Shown: positions 1-8,365, numbered from the stretch's first letter. The stretch is 14,771 nt of DNA from Clostridiales bacterium (GCA_012799315.1 JAAZLM010000068.1:1-14771); one strand, 5' to 3'. Made by a program: numbers and translations. Notes: a model not told the origin generated them from the letters alone.

Positions 1-2
1 GC

Positions 3-785
3 ATCGGTACACCGGGATCGGCGAATAGGGATAGCGGAATAGTAATCTATTCAAGCAATTTAGGATTCGACAATACTGATTTAAGGGGACTTTTATCCAC
101 TAGATTTAAGCAGATGATTAAGGGCGATGCAAAGGCATTAACGAGGATTTTTGTAGAAAATGATGCGAATGCCGCCGCCTATGGTGAGATGCTTGCCGGT
201 GCGGCGAAAGATTATGATAATGTCGTCGTGGTCACGCTTGGCACCGGTGTCGGTGGCGGAATTATAATAGACGGGAAGATTTACAGCGGATTCAATTTTT
301 ACGGTGCGGAGATAGGGCATAATGTAATTGAATACGGTGGCAGACCATGCCCATGCGGCAGGAATGGTTGCCTTGAATCCTATGCATCGGCGACGGCACT
401 AATCAAATCAACAAAAGAGGCAATGCTAGACAATAAGGACTCAAAACTATGGGAGATATGCGACAACATTGATGATGTTAACGGTAAGACGGCATTCGAC
501 GCAATGCGTCTAGGTGATGCTGCCGGTAAGGGAGTTGTCGACGAATATATCAATTATCTCGGGTGCGGACTTGTCAACATCGTCAATACATTCCAACCGC
601 AAATGCTATTAATCGGCGGTGGTGTATGTAAGGAGGGCGACTATCTTACAAAGCCTCTTGAAGACATCATAGCTAGGGAAAGCTATAAAGTTAGCCCCGA
701 AATGGCGACGAAGCTCGCAGTGGCGAAGCTTGGCAACGATGCGGGCATAATCGGCGCCGCCTTTTTATACAAAATGAGTGAATAA
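3..785 (+). CDS. glcK: ROK-family glucokinase, 5'-truncated by the window edge
   Basis: Predicted to phosphorylate glucose (or a related sugar) with ATP in the cytoplasm, feeding glycolysis. The reading frame is open from base 3, upstream of the first ATG at 114; the residues before it (IGTPGSANRDSGIV, then a NL pair) are typical ROK sequence, so the gene enters from the left and 114 is not the start. Visible motifs: the ENDANAAA segment with the putative catalytic Asp codon at 162, a GTGVGGG nucleotide-binding loop near 222-245, the AEIGH segment with a zinc-ligand His codon at 318, and the ROK zinc motif CPCGRNGCLE at 348-377. The stop overlaps the first ATG of the next frame (TAATG), suggesting translational coupling with murB. 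ROK membership is near certain; glucose as substrate is inferred from similarity to clostridial glucokinases and from the setting, and another sugar kinase is possible. Confidence 0.88.
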   Translation: MGTPGSANRDSGIVIYSSNLGFDNTDLRGLLSTRFKQMIKGDAKALTRIFVENDANAAAYGEMLAGAAKDYDNVVVVTLGTGVGGGIIIDGKIYSGFNFYGAEIGHNVIEYGGRPCPCGRNGCLESYASATALIKSTKEAMLDNKDSKLWEICDNIDDVNGKTAFDAMRLGDAAGKGVVDEYINYLGCGLVNIVNTFQPQMLLIGGGVCKEGDYLTKPLEDIIARESYKVSPEMATKLAVAKLGNDAGIIGAAFLYKMSE

Positions 786-802
786 TGGGGGAGGCTATCA
801 AT

Positions 803-1711
803 ATGGACTTGACTATTATTGAAAAGATTGCCGACAAATATCATTGTGAAATTCTATATGATGAACCAATGTGTAACTACAACACGATGAAAGTAGGTGG
901 CAATGCCGAGGCGCTAATTAAACCGTGCAGTATTGAATGCTTGTCCGAAGTTATTGCTCAGTGCAACGAACAGGGGATAAGATACCATGTTATTGGAAAA
1001 GGATCGAACATTATCGTTAGCGATGAGGGGATATCCGCTTTAATCATTGTTATTAGTGATGATTTATCAAGGATAGAACTTGTCGATGAAAATACGATCG
1101 AATGTGAGGCGGGCGCATCACTATCTAAAGTGTGTTCATTCGCACATAAGCATTCATTAACCGGGCTAGAATTTGCGTGGGGGATACCCGGTTCAGTCGG
1201 TGGTGCGGTATATATGAATGCTGGTGCATACGATGGCGAAATGAGTGAAGTTGTGCTATCGTGCGATCAAATCGACATTAATGGTAATATTAGCACAATC
1301 GAGAATGAAGATATGGATTTCTCCTATCGGCATAGCTGCTTTTTTGATACAAAAGCAGTGGTAGCAGTGGTGAGAATTAAGCTTAAAAAAGGCGACAAAG
1401 CGGCAATTAAGGCAAGAATGGATGATCTGCTAATACGCAGAAAAACACGTCAACCACTTGAATATCCGAGTTCGGGCAGCACATTCAAACGCCCAAAGGG
1501 GAGCTATGCATCACTACTGATAGAACAATGCGGACTCAAGGGAACAAGTGTCGGCGGTGCTCAAGTTAGCGAGAAACATAGTGGATTTATTATCAATAAG
1601 GATGGAGCAAGTTGCGAGGATATAAAGAAATTAGTCGATGTTGTTAAAGAAAGAGTCAATAGTAGAACGGGATATATATTAGATTGTGAAATGCAAATCC
1701 TAGAGGATTAG
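803..1711 (+). CDS. murB: UDP-N-acetylenolpyruvoylglucosamine reductase MurB
   Basis: FAD flavoenzyme that uses NADPH to reduce UDP-GlcNAc-enolpyruvate to UDP-MurNAc, the second committed step of peptidoglycan synthesis, in the cytosol. From the 803 start (302 residues) one sees MKVGGNAEALIKP at 29-41, the FAD-binding GKGSN at 65-69, WGIPGSVGGAVYMNAGAY from 126, YRHS before the substrate domain, SSGSTFKRP with the putative proton-donor Ser226, and a C-terminal Glu296 in LDCEMQIL, matching the catalytic Ser and Glu of the family. The frame also has an ATG at 785 overlapping the ROK stop, but GGGAGG (789-794) sits 8 bases before ATG 803 and nothing useful precedes 785, so 803 is preferred. It is the second gene of the left-hand operon; rapZ follows after 23 bases. 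Confidence 0.95.
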   Translation: MDLTIIEKIADKYHCEILYDEPMCNYNTMKVGGNAEALIKPCSIECLSEVIAQCNEQGIRYHVIGKGSNIIVSDEGISALIIVISDDLSRIELVDENTIECEAGASLSKVCSFAHKHSLTGLEFAWGIPGSVGGAVYMNAGAYDGEMSEVVLSCDQIDINGNISTIENEDMDFSYRHSCFFDTKAVVAVVRIKLKKGDKAAIKARMDDLLIRRKTRQPLEYPSSGSTFKRPKGSYASLLIEQCGLKGTSVGGAQVSEKHSGFIINKDGASCEDIKKLVDVVKERVNSRTGYILDCEMQILED

Positions 1712-1734
1712 GAATTCATATAGGGGGCAATGAG

Positions 1735-2595
1735 TTGGAAGTTGTAATTATTACAGGAATGTCAGGATCGGGTAAGTCGGGTGCGGCAAAAGTGCTAGAA
1801 GATATAGGATACTTCTGCATTGATAATATGCCGCCGGAACTATTGCCGAAGTTTATAGAAATATCGTCGAAATCGGCAGGCGAGATTGAAAAAATTGCGA
1901 TAGTCACCGATATTCGGGGAGGAGAACTTTTCTTCAGACTATCGGAATATATAGACGAGTTAAGTGATATTGGAATATCGGTTAAACTCCTGTTCCTTGA
2001 TGCGTCCGATAATGTTATCATTCAGCGCTATAAGGAAACAAGGCGCAAACATCCCCTTGATGAGAGGGTTGAGGGTAATGTGCGTCAAGCGGTGCAGCTT
2101 GAGCGAGAAATTCTAGCCCCAATTAGAGAAAAGGCGGACTACTATTTTGATACTTCGCTAACATCACTTGCCCAGCTAAAGGATCAAGTGAAGTCAATTT
2201 TTCTTGAAAAGGCAAGTGACTCAATGATAGTAAGTCTTATTTCATTCGGCTTCAAATACGGCGCAGCGAATGAGGCAGATTTAATTTTTGATGTAAGATG
2301 TTTGCCTAATCCGTTCTATCTACCGGAGCTTAAAAATAAGACAGGTCTTGATGCTGAAGTTCGGGATTATGTAATGAGCCATGATGCGGCAAAGGAACTG
2401 CGTGAGAAGCTTGAAGACTTGATTGAATTCCTTATCCCTCTATATGTAAAAGAGGGCAAAAGCCAATTGGTAATAGCATTTGGCTGTACTGGCGGTAAAC
2501 ACCGATCAGTAACATTTGTTGAGAATATGCGTGATTTCCTAGAGGAAAGAGGCATCAAGGTGCGAGTATCGCACAGGGATATTGGCAAGAATTAA
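1735..2595 (+). CDS. rapZ: RapZ/YvcJ-family P-loop nucleotide-binding protein
   Basis: Cytoplasmic NTP-binding protein. In Escherichia coli RapZ is an RNase adapter controlling amino-sugar synthesis; in Bacillus the orthologue YvcJ hydrolyses NTPs and affects competence. The role in this organism is not shown by the sequence. The 286-residue length is normal. The Walker A motif GMSGSGKS is at residues 8-15, TDIRGG follows in the N-terminal domain, and the characteristic C-terminal domain has RCLPNPFY and GCTGGKHRS at 250-258. The start is TTG at 1735, with AGGGGG (1722-1727) 7 bases upstream. The ATG at 1730 is out of frame and reaches a stop after five codons, so the TTG start is well supported. 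It lies between murB and whiA in one operon; a separate yvcK gene is not present. Confidence 0.94.
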   Translation: MEVVIITGMSGSGKSGAAKVLEDIGYFCIDNMPPELLPKFIEISSKSAGEIEKIAIVTDIRGGELFFRLSEYIDELSDIGISVKLLFLDASDNVIIQRYKETRRKHPLDERVEGNVRQAVQLEREILAPIREKADYYFDTSLTSLAQLKDQVKSIFLEKASDSMIVSLISFGFKYGAANEADLIFDVRCLPNPFYLPELKNKTGLDAEVRDYVMSHDAAKELREKLEDLIEFLIPLYVKEGKSQLVIAFGCTGGKHRSVTFVENMRDFLEERGIKVRVSHRDIGKN

Positions 2596-2616
2596 CCTCT
2601 TGCAGAGGAGGGGGAA

Positions 2617-3531
2617 ATGACATTTTCATATTCCATAAAGTCCGAGCTTTGCGAATTTGCAAGGCGGGATTTTAATAACCGAAATGCCTGTCTATACGGT
2701 ATGCTAATGTTTTCTAGACAGTTTTCGACCGATAATATATCATTGCACACTGAACATGAGGGAGTGGCGACACTATTCGTTGACTTCATTAATGCTACTT
2801 TTGATGAGGGGATGGGAATTAGCTTTTCCTCTACTACTAAAAGGAATGGCGGCACATTGCATCTAGTAACTATCGATGATGAGAATGATCGCAGAACGAT
2901 TCTATCCCATTTCGGACAAGTTAATGCCGCCATCAATAGCGATATTGTGACGGGCAGTGATGAATGCATGAGTGCATTCCTTAGGGGGGCATTCCTTGTA
3001 TCGGGCAGTGCGACTGATCCAAGCAAGGAATATCACTTTGAAATCAGCGCACCATCGCAGATAATATGCGATGATATGGTAAGGCTAATTAATGAGCAGG
3101 GCATGAAGGTTAAAGGAGCTGTAAGGCGGGAGATGCCGTTCATATACATAAAGGGCAGTGAGCAGATCGAAGATATACTAACATTCATGGGAGCGACAAA
3201 AAGCTCACTCAAGCTTATGAATGTTAAAATCTATAAAGATGTCCGCAACAGAGTTAATCGTACCACGAATTGTGAAACCGCCAATATTGACAAGATTGTG
3301 ACGGCATCGGTAAGACAGGTTGCCGATATTGAATATATTATGGAGCGAAAGTCAATAGGACTATTGGACGATGAATTGGTGGAGATTGCCCAGCTGAGAT
3401 TGGAAAATCCCGATCTATCCTTGCGAGAATTAGGGCAGGCACTTAGCACACCGATTAGTCGATCAAGTGTCAACCATAGACTAACGAAGATATCTAAAAT
3501 AGCTAATGAATTAAGAACTAAAATGGGATAG
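2617..3531 (+). CDS. whiA: Sporulation/division regulator WhiA
   Basis: DNA-binding protein of the WhiA family, needed for sporulation septation in Streptomyces and linked to cell division and chromosome segregation in Bacillus; it is nearly universal in Gram-positive bacteria. It combines a degenerate LAGLIDADG homing-endonuclease fold with a C-terminal helix-turn-helix. Here the second LAGLIDADG-like segment LRGAFLVSGSATDP starts at residue 122, the family signature NCETANI is at 218-224, and the C-terminal HTH (SLRELGQAL to SVNHRLTKI) spans about 268-292. The 304-residue length is slightly short of the usual 310-325. A strong RBS (GAGGAGGGG, about 2606-2614) precedes ATG 2617. It starts 21 bases after rapZ and ends 25 bases before dnaE, all in one orientation. 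Confidence 0.95.
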   Translation: MTFSYSIKSELCEFARRDFNNRNACLYGMLMFSRQFSTDNISLHTEHEGVATLFVDFINATFDEGMGISFSSTTKRNGGTLHLVTIDDENDRRTILSHFGQVNAAINSDIVTGSDECMSAFLRGAFLVSGSATDPSKEYHFEISAPSQIICDDMVRLINEQGMKVKGAVRREMPFIYIKGSEQIEDILTFMGATKSSLKLMNVKIYKDVRNRVNRTTNCETANIDKIVTASVRQVADIEYIMERKSIGLLDDELVEIAQLRLENPDLSLRELGQALSTPISRSSVNHRLTKISKIANELRTKMG

Positions 3532-3556
3532 CAATAAAAAAAGGGGGGCGCCGATA

Positions 3557-6500
3557 GTGGATAAAAGTCAATTTGTGCATCTACATGTCCATACTGAATA
3601 TAGTTTGCTTGATGGCGCTTGCCGAATTCCACTACTTGTTAAAAAAGCAAAGGAGCTAGGACAACCGGCAGTAGCAATTACCGACCATGGCAGTATGTAC
3701 GGTGTAATAGATTTCTATAATGAATGTAAAAGACAGGGCATTAAACCGATAATCGGATGTGAAGTATATGTAGCCCGCAGAACTAGGCATGATAGGGAAT
3801 ATCGCCTTGATGCTGGGCCGCATCATCTTGTGCTGCTATGTAAGAATAATGTCGGCTATCAGAATTTAATTAAATTAGTTTCATTAGGATATATTGAAGG
3901 ATTCTATAACCGCCCACGAGTGGACTTTGAATTACTTGAAAAGTATAGCGAGGGATTAATTTGCCTCACTGCCTGTCTTGCAGGCGAGATCCCACGTCTA
4001 TTAACGGCAGGGGAATTTAGTGAGGCTAAGGCTACTGCACTGAAATACAATGCTCTATTCGGTGATGGGAATTATTATATAGAAATTCAAAATCACGATA
4101 TGGACGAGCAAAAGCGCCTTCTTCCATATCTATATAGACTATCGCAGGAAACAGGCATACCGCTTGTTGCGACAAATGATGCGCATTATATCGATAGAGA
4201 AGATTCAAAAATGCAACATGTTCTTACTTGCATAAGCACGAATACAACTATTGATCAAGAGGGTGGGCTTGAATTCCCCACTGATGAATTCTACATTAAG
4301 AGCGCTGATGAAATGTTAGAACTTTTCCCGAATTATCCGCAGGCGATTAGCAATACAGTAGATATTGCTAATATGTGCGATGTGTCGTTTGAATTCGGCG
4401 TGACGAAATTGCCCCGCTTCACAATAGAGGGATATGAAGATAATAATATTTATTTTAGGGAACTTGTGCGTGATGGTATGCATGAGAGATATGGCGAGAA
4501 CCCATCGGACAAGATTAAATCAAGACTGGAATACGAGATTGATGTAATTACATCAATGGGATATGTCGATTACTTCCTAATAGTGCATGACTTCATTAGA
4601 TATGCACGGGAGAAAGATATCCCCGTCGGGCCGGGGAGAGGATCGGGCGCTGGCAGTATTGTCGCATATTGTATCGGCATTACAGGTGTTGACCCGATAA
4701 AGCATAATCTCATTTTTGAGAGATTCCTCAATCCGGAACGTATCACAATGCCGGACTTCGATATAGATTTTTGCTATGAAAGGCGGCAGGAGGTAATAGA
4801 TTATGTCGTGCGAAAATATGGCAGCGACCATGTTGCACAGATTATAACATTCGGTACAATGGCGGCACGTGGCGCACTTAGGGATGCGGGCAGAGCTATG
4901 GGAATACCATATCAAACTGTCGACACTGTCGCAAAAATGATACCGAGTGAGCTCGGCATAACGATTGAGGCTGCACTGGATAAATCAAAGGATTTGCGTG
5001 AGGCGGCAAACAATGATAGCTCCATTTCAGAATTAGTTGATACAGCACGCAAAATTGAGGGAATGCCAAGACACGCATCGACCCATGCGGCTGGTGTAGT
5101 TATCACACGGGATCCAGTCGATGAATATGTGCCACTACAAAAAAATGATGAGGCAATTGTAACTCAGTTTACAATGGGTGTGCTAGAAAGTTTAGGACTA
5201 CTTAAAATGGACTTTCTAGGGCTGCGCAACTTAACGGTGATTAAGGAATGTTCCGACTATATTCGCATTACCGACCCGAATTTCGATATAGATAAAATTC
5301 CTCTTGATGATGAAGAAGTATTCAGGATGCTTGCGAATGGACATACGCAAGGTGTATTCCAATTCGAGTCGGCAGGAATGAAAAGTGTCCTAATGCGACT
5401 AATCCCCGTAACACTTGAGGATTTAATTGCGGTAATTTCGCTATATCGACCGGGGCCAATGGCATCAATCCCCACATATATTGAGAATAGGCATAATCCG
5501 CATAAGGTTAAATATAAACATCCGCTATTAGAAGATATCCTAGATGTGACCTATGGCTGTATTGTGTATCAAGAGCAGGTAATGCAAATATGTAGAGTGC
5601 TTGCCGGGTATTCATACGGGCAGGCGGATTTAGTGCGAAGGGCAATGTCGAAGAAAAATACTGATATTATGGAACATGAGCGGGAGAAATTCATATACGG
5701 TAGCAAAACTCCCGATGGTAAAATCCAGAGCGTTGGCGCTGTCGCCAATGGCGTTAGTGCGAAAATAGCCAATAAAATCTTTGACGAGATGAGTTCTTTC
5801 GCATCATATGCGTTCAATAAATCCCACGCAGCAGCATATGCATATCTAGCTTATCAAACTGCATATCTCAAATGCCACTATAAGAAAGTATATATGGCGG
5901 CACTCCTCACAAGTGTGCTAGATAATACTGATAAAGTTATCGAATATATTGCAGAATGTGAGACAATGGGAATAAAGTTATTGCCGCCCGATGTTAATCA
6001 GAGCGATATGGGCTTCACACCCGTCGATGATGGGATCAGATTCGGACTACTAGCGATAAAAAATCTTGGCAGGGGCTGCATCGATGAAATTATCAAGGAG
6101 AGGAATCTTAACGGTGAATTCACCAGTTTATTTGACTTCTGTGATAGAATGTATGGCAAAGAATTAAATAAACGAGCGATTGAAGGGCTAATAAAGAGCG
6201 GCGCATTCGACGGATTCGATTATAATAGGAAGCAAATGCTAATGGGCTATATGAAAATTGTCGACGGTATTGCAGTAGATAAGAAAAAGAATATGGAGGG
6301 GCAACTCGACCTATTCGGCAACAATACCGATGGCAATGTTGAATATATAAAATTAGATTATATTGATGAATATGAAGAACATCTCCTACTTGAAATGGAG
6401 AAGGAAGCTGCAGGTATCTATATCACAGGGCACCCGATGGGTAGCTTTGCCCCACTTATAAAGCAACTAAATCTATGCACGATTTCGCAGTTGTTAGCAA

Positions 6501-7039
6501 ATGCGAAGGAAGGTGTATACGGGTACCGTGATAGGGATCCGGTTCGCATACTATGTATGCTCCAGAGTAAGAGGATCCACACAACACGATCAAATGCCCT
6601 GATGGCATTTGCCGTATTTGAAGATATGACCGGCAGGATGGAGGGGCTCATTTTCCCCAATGTCTATGATGAGGCAAAATCTTTTCTAGTCGAGAATGAA
6701 ATTTTGCTGATTTCGGGGACAATATCTATTAAGGAGGAAGAAGAGGCGAAAATCCTTGTCAACCATCTTGTTCGAGGGAGCGATATTACAATAGAGCAGG
6801 TAGATCCGCCCGATAATTCGCAGAAGCTATATATCAAGCTATCATCGAAAGATGAAATCGTGCTCGGGCACGTTTTATCGACACTATCGCAAAATAAAGG
6901 CGATACAGGTGTTAGAATATATTTTGCCGATAAGAGAAAGACCACTGTGCCAAAGGGTTTGAAAGGCATCGCATTGAGTGAGAGCCTAAAATCGGAGCTA
7001 ATAAAGTTAGTTGGCGAAGAAAATATTGCGATCAAATGA
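3557..7039 (+). CDS. dnaE: DNA polymerase III alpha subunit (DnaE)
   Basis: C-family replicative DNA polymerase catalytic subunit, 1160 residues. Domains in order: PHP domain (about 5-210) with HLHVH at 8-12, TDH at 42-44, CE at 68-69, HH at 89-90 and a later NDAHY; polymerase palm with PGRGSGAGS, then PDFDIDF whose Asp402 and Asp404 match the E. coli catalytic Asp401/403, and KMDFLG with Asp552 matching E. coli Asp555; the YRPGPM segment; helix-hairpin-helix and OB-fold regions in the last third (ILCMLQSK to FEDMTGRMEG). The layout is DnaE, not PolC, as there is no internal DnaQ-type exonuclease insert. The GTG start at 3557 has AAGGGGGG (3541-3548) 8 bases upstream. The PHP metal-binding motifs look complete, so a PHP proofreading activity is possible but unproven. 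It is the last gene of the left operon; pfkA has its own promoter. Confidence 0.97.
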   Translation: MDKSQFVHLHVHTEYSLLDGACRIPLLVKKAKELGQPAVAITDHGSMYGVIDFYNECKRQGIKPIIGCEVYVARRTRHDREYRLDAGPHHLVLLCKNNVGYQNLIKLVSLGYIEGFYNRPRVDFELLEKYSEGLICLTACLAGEIPRLLTAGEFSEAKATALKYNALFGDGNYYIEIQNHDMDEQKRLLPYLYRLSQETGIPLVATNDAHYIDREDSKMQHVLTCISTNTTIDQEGGLEFPTDEFYIKSADEMLELFPNYPQAISNTVDIANMCDVSFEFGVTKLPRFTIEGYEDNNIYFRELVRDGMHERYGENPSDKIKSRLEYEIDVITSMGYVDYFLIVHDFIRYAREKDIPVGPGRGSGAGSIVAYCIGITGVDPIKHNLIFERFLNPERITMPDFDIDFCYERRQEVIDYVVRKYGSDHVAQIITFGTMAARGALRDAGRAMGIPYQTVDTVAKMIPSELGITIEAALDKSKDLREAANNDSSISELVDTARKIEGMPRHASTHAAGVVITRDPVDEYVPLQKNDEAIVTQFTMGVLESLGLLKMDFLGLRNLTVIKECSDYIRITDPNFDIDKIPLDDEEVFRMLANGHTQGVFQFESAGMKSVLMRLIPVTLEDLIAVISLYRPGPMASIPTYIENRHNPHKVKYKHPLLEDILDVTYGCIVYQEQVMQICRVLAGYSYGQADLVRRAMSKKNTDIMEHEREKFIYGSKTPDGKIQSVGAVANGVSAKIANKIFDEMSSFASYAFNKSHAAAYAYLAYQTAYLKCHYKKVYMAALLTSVLDNTDKVIEYIAECETMGIKLLPPDVNQSDMGFTPVDDGIRFGLLAIKNLGRGCIDEIIKERNLNGEFTSLFDFCDRMYGKELNKRAIEGLIKSGAFDGFDYNRKQMLMGYMKIVDGIAVDKKKNMEGQLDLFGNNTDGNVEYIKLDYIDEYEEHLLLEMEKEAAGIYITGHPMGSFAPLIKQLNLCTISQLLANAKEGVYGYRDRDPVRILCMLQSKRIHTTRSNALMAFAVFEDMTGRMEGLIFPNVYDEAKSFLVENEILLISGTISIKEEEEAKILVNHLVRGSDITIEQVDPPDNSQKLYIKLSSKDEIVLGHVLSTLSQNKGDTGVRIYFADKRKTTVPKGLKGIALSESLKSELIKLVGEENIAIK

Positions 7040-7057
7040 GTTGATACAAAAAAACAC

Positions 7058-7085
7058 TTGACACGGGCAATTTTACTGGTAGAAT
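7058..7085 (+). promoter_or_regulatory. Sigma-A-type promoter for pfkA
   Basis: A perfect -35 box TTGACA (7058-7063) is followed after 16 bases by TAGAAT (7080-7085), with TG at 7077-7078 forming an extended -10. It starts 18 bases after the dnaE stop. The predicted transcript start near 7092 gives a leader of about 60 bases before the pfkA start at 7153. No terminator is visible between dnaE and pfkA, so some read-through from the upstream operon is also likely. Confidence 0.75.
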
Positions 7086-7152
7086 ATATTATGAGGGAAT
7101 TTGACTTTATTAATTTTAAAAGTAGTATATAAGAGGAAGAGGAGATTATATA

Positions 7153-8112
7153 ATGAAAACAATTGGCGTTTTAACAAGTGGCGGAGATGCCCCGGGCATG
7201 AATGCCGCAATCAGAGCCGTAACAAGAACTGCTATAAGAAAAGGTATGAGAGTCATCGGTATACGTAGAGGATATAATGGCCTAATCAAGGGCGATATGT
7301 TCGAGATGAATGATAGAAGTGTTTCGGATATTATCCAGAAGGGTGGCACAATCCTATATACAGCTAGATGTCCTGAATTCCGCTATGAAGAGGGACTACA
7401 AAAGGCTAAGCAGGCATGCATAGACGCAGGCATTGAGGGTATTGTTGCAATCGGCGGTGACGGTTCATTCCGTGGTGCTGCTGATTTATCTGAAAGAGGG
7501 ATCCCGTGTGTTGGTGTCCCCGGCACTATTGATAATGACATCGACTGCACAGAATATACAATTGGCTATGATACAGCAATGAATACAGCGATGGAAATGG
7601 TGGACAAGTTAAGGGATACCGCACAATCGCATGAAAGATGCAGCGTTGTTGAAGTCATGGGTAGGAATGCTGGCTATCTAGCACTCAATACAGGCATTGC
7701 CTGCGGTGCATCGTTCATAATCACGAGCGAGATGGAATATTCTATGGATAGTTTAGTTGCGAAAATTAATAGTAGCCGCAAATTGGGCAAGGAGCATTTC
7801 ATCGTCGTAGTTGCAGAAGGTATCGGCAATTCAGAATGTATTGCCGAGCAAATCGAAAAAGCAACGGGGATTGAAACACGTGCAACGATATTAGGGCATG
7901 TTCAGCGTGGTGGTCGCCCAACGGTGAGGGATAGAGTAGTTGCAAGTGAGATGGGCAATTATGCGGTGGATTTACTTGAAAAGGATATCGGCAATAGAGT
8001 TGTAGGAATGCAGGACAATAAGATAGTCGATTTCGATATTCAAGAAGCACTAAAAATGAAAAAGAAATTCACTGAGGAACTATACGATATTGCGAATGAA
8101 ATTTCTTTTTAA
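7153..8112 (+). CDS. pfkA: ATP-dependent 6-phosphofructokinase
   Basis: Phosphorylates fructose 6-phosphate to fructose 1,6-bisphosphate, the committed step of glycolysis, in the cytoplasm, normally as a homotetramer. The 319-residue length is that of the bacterial short type. The N-terminal nucleotide loop TSGGDAPGMN is at 8-17; GGDGS at 101-105 has Gly104, which marks ATP use (PPi-dependent enzymes carry Asp there); PGTIDNDID at 123-131 includes the catalytic base Asp127; EVMGRNAGYLAL and the late GHVQRGGRPT are substrate-site motifs. The purine-rich RBS (7133-7144) ends 8 bases before ATG 7153. Linkage to dnaE and, further back, to a ROK glucokinase places two glycolytic kinases in the same neighbourhood. 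Confidence 0.97.
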   Translation: MKTIGVLTSGGDAPGMNAAIRAVTRTAIRKGMRVIGIRRGYNGLIKGDMFEMNDRSVSDIIQKGGTILYTARCPEFRYEEGLQKAKQACIDAGIEGIVAIGGDGSFRGAADLSERGIPCVGVPGTIDNDIDCTEYTIGYDTAMNTAMEMVDKLRDTAQSHERCSVVEVMGRNAGYLALNTGIACGASFIITSEMEYSMDSLVAKINSSRKLGKEHFIVVVAEGIGNSECIAEQIEKATGIETRATILGHVQRGGRPTVRDRVVASEMGNYAVDLLEKDIGNRVVGMQDNKIVDFDIQEALKMKKKFTEELYDIANEISF

Positions 8113-8142
8113 AACAATCGCAACAATATATTAAAATATTAT

Positions 8143-8151
8143 TGTTACAAT
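8143..8151 (+). promoter_or_regulatory. Possible extended -10 promoter for the folT leader
   Basis: TGTTACAAT gives an extended -10 (TG, one base, TACAAT at 8146-8151) about 43 bases before the riboswitch. No convincing -35 is seen at the expected distance, so the call rests on the -10 and on its position. The same TGnTAnAAT form occurs in the two better promoters on this strand (7077-7085, 9008-9016). A start near 8158 would put a short stem-loop (8159-8189) at the very 5' end of the mRNA. Confidence 0.4.
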
Positions 8152-8193
8152 GAGATTATAGGAATTAAGTCGAGGGAGATTTAATCCTAATAA

Positions 8194-8292
8194 GCAGAGT
8201 AGATTTTTGCGCGTGAAGTGTTGAGTGGACGGGGAGTTGCCACTTGAACGAAAAGCCATTTGGCTTGCGGTGTAAAGGTCGCATCCCGCTGC
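8194..8292 (+). ncRNA. Tetrahydrofolate (THF) riboswitch aptamer
   Basis: The region carries the conserved strings of the THF riboswitch: AGAGTAG and GCGTGAAGTG near the 5' side (8197-8220) and GGTCGCATCCCGCT near the 3' side (8277-8290). The outer helix is closed by GCAG (8194-8197) with CTGC (8289-8292). A second helix can form between the T-rich strand at 8203-8208 and AAAGG (8274-8278), and there is an internal stem-loop with GCCATTTGGC (8255-8264). It lies 73 bases upstream of folT, the usual target of this class. Known biology: THF binding lowers expression of folate transport or synthesis genes. One extra C in the 3' core (CATCCCGCT) relative to the usual CATCCGCT should be checked against a covariance model. 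Confidence 0.87.
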
Positions 8293-8340
8293 ACATAATC
8301 ATAATAGGTAACCCATGTCTTTACCTACATTTGTTATGTG
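8292..8340 (+). promoter_or_regulatory. Nested hairpin between aptamer and folT, probable expression platform
   Basis: CACATAA (8292-8298) pairs with TTATGTG (8334-8340), and inside it TAGGTAA (8305-8311) pairs with TTACCTA (8321-8327). The outer stem begins at the last base of the aptamer's closing helix. No run of T follows, so this is not an intrinsic terminator, and control at translation is more likely. The inner 3' arm TACCT (8322-8326) could instead pair with GGGTA (8359-8363) of the folT ribosome binding site. The pairings are read from sequence; the switching model is inference. Confidence 0.55.
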
Positions 8341-8365
8341 ATAGCATCATGAATGGAGGGGTATT

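Noticed and set aside
114..785. ROK gene beginning at ATG 114
   Set aside because: The frame is open back to base 3 and those residues fit the ROK family, so the ATG is internal and the gene is merely cut by the window edge.
7101..7131. Second promoter for pfkA (TTGACT and TATATA)
   Set aside because: The spacer would be 19 bases and the transcript would begin within or beside the RBS at 7133-7144; the promoter at 7058-7085 is far better.
8121..8147. Hairpin AACAATA/TATTGTT after pfkA as a terminator
   Set aside because: The stem is only 7 bp, A/T-rich with one G-C pair, and no T run follows; the right arm overlaps the candidate extended -10 for folT.
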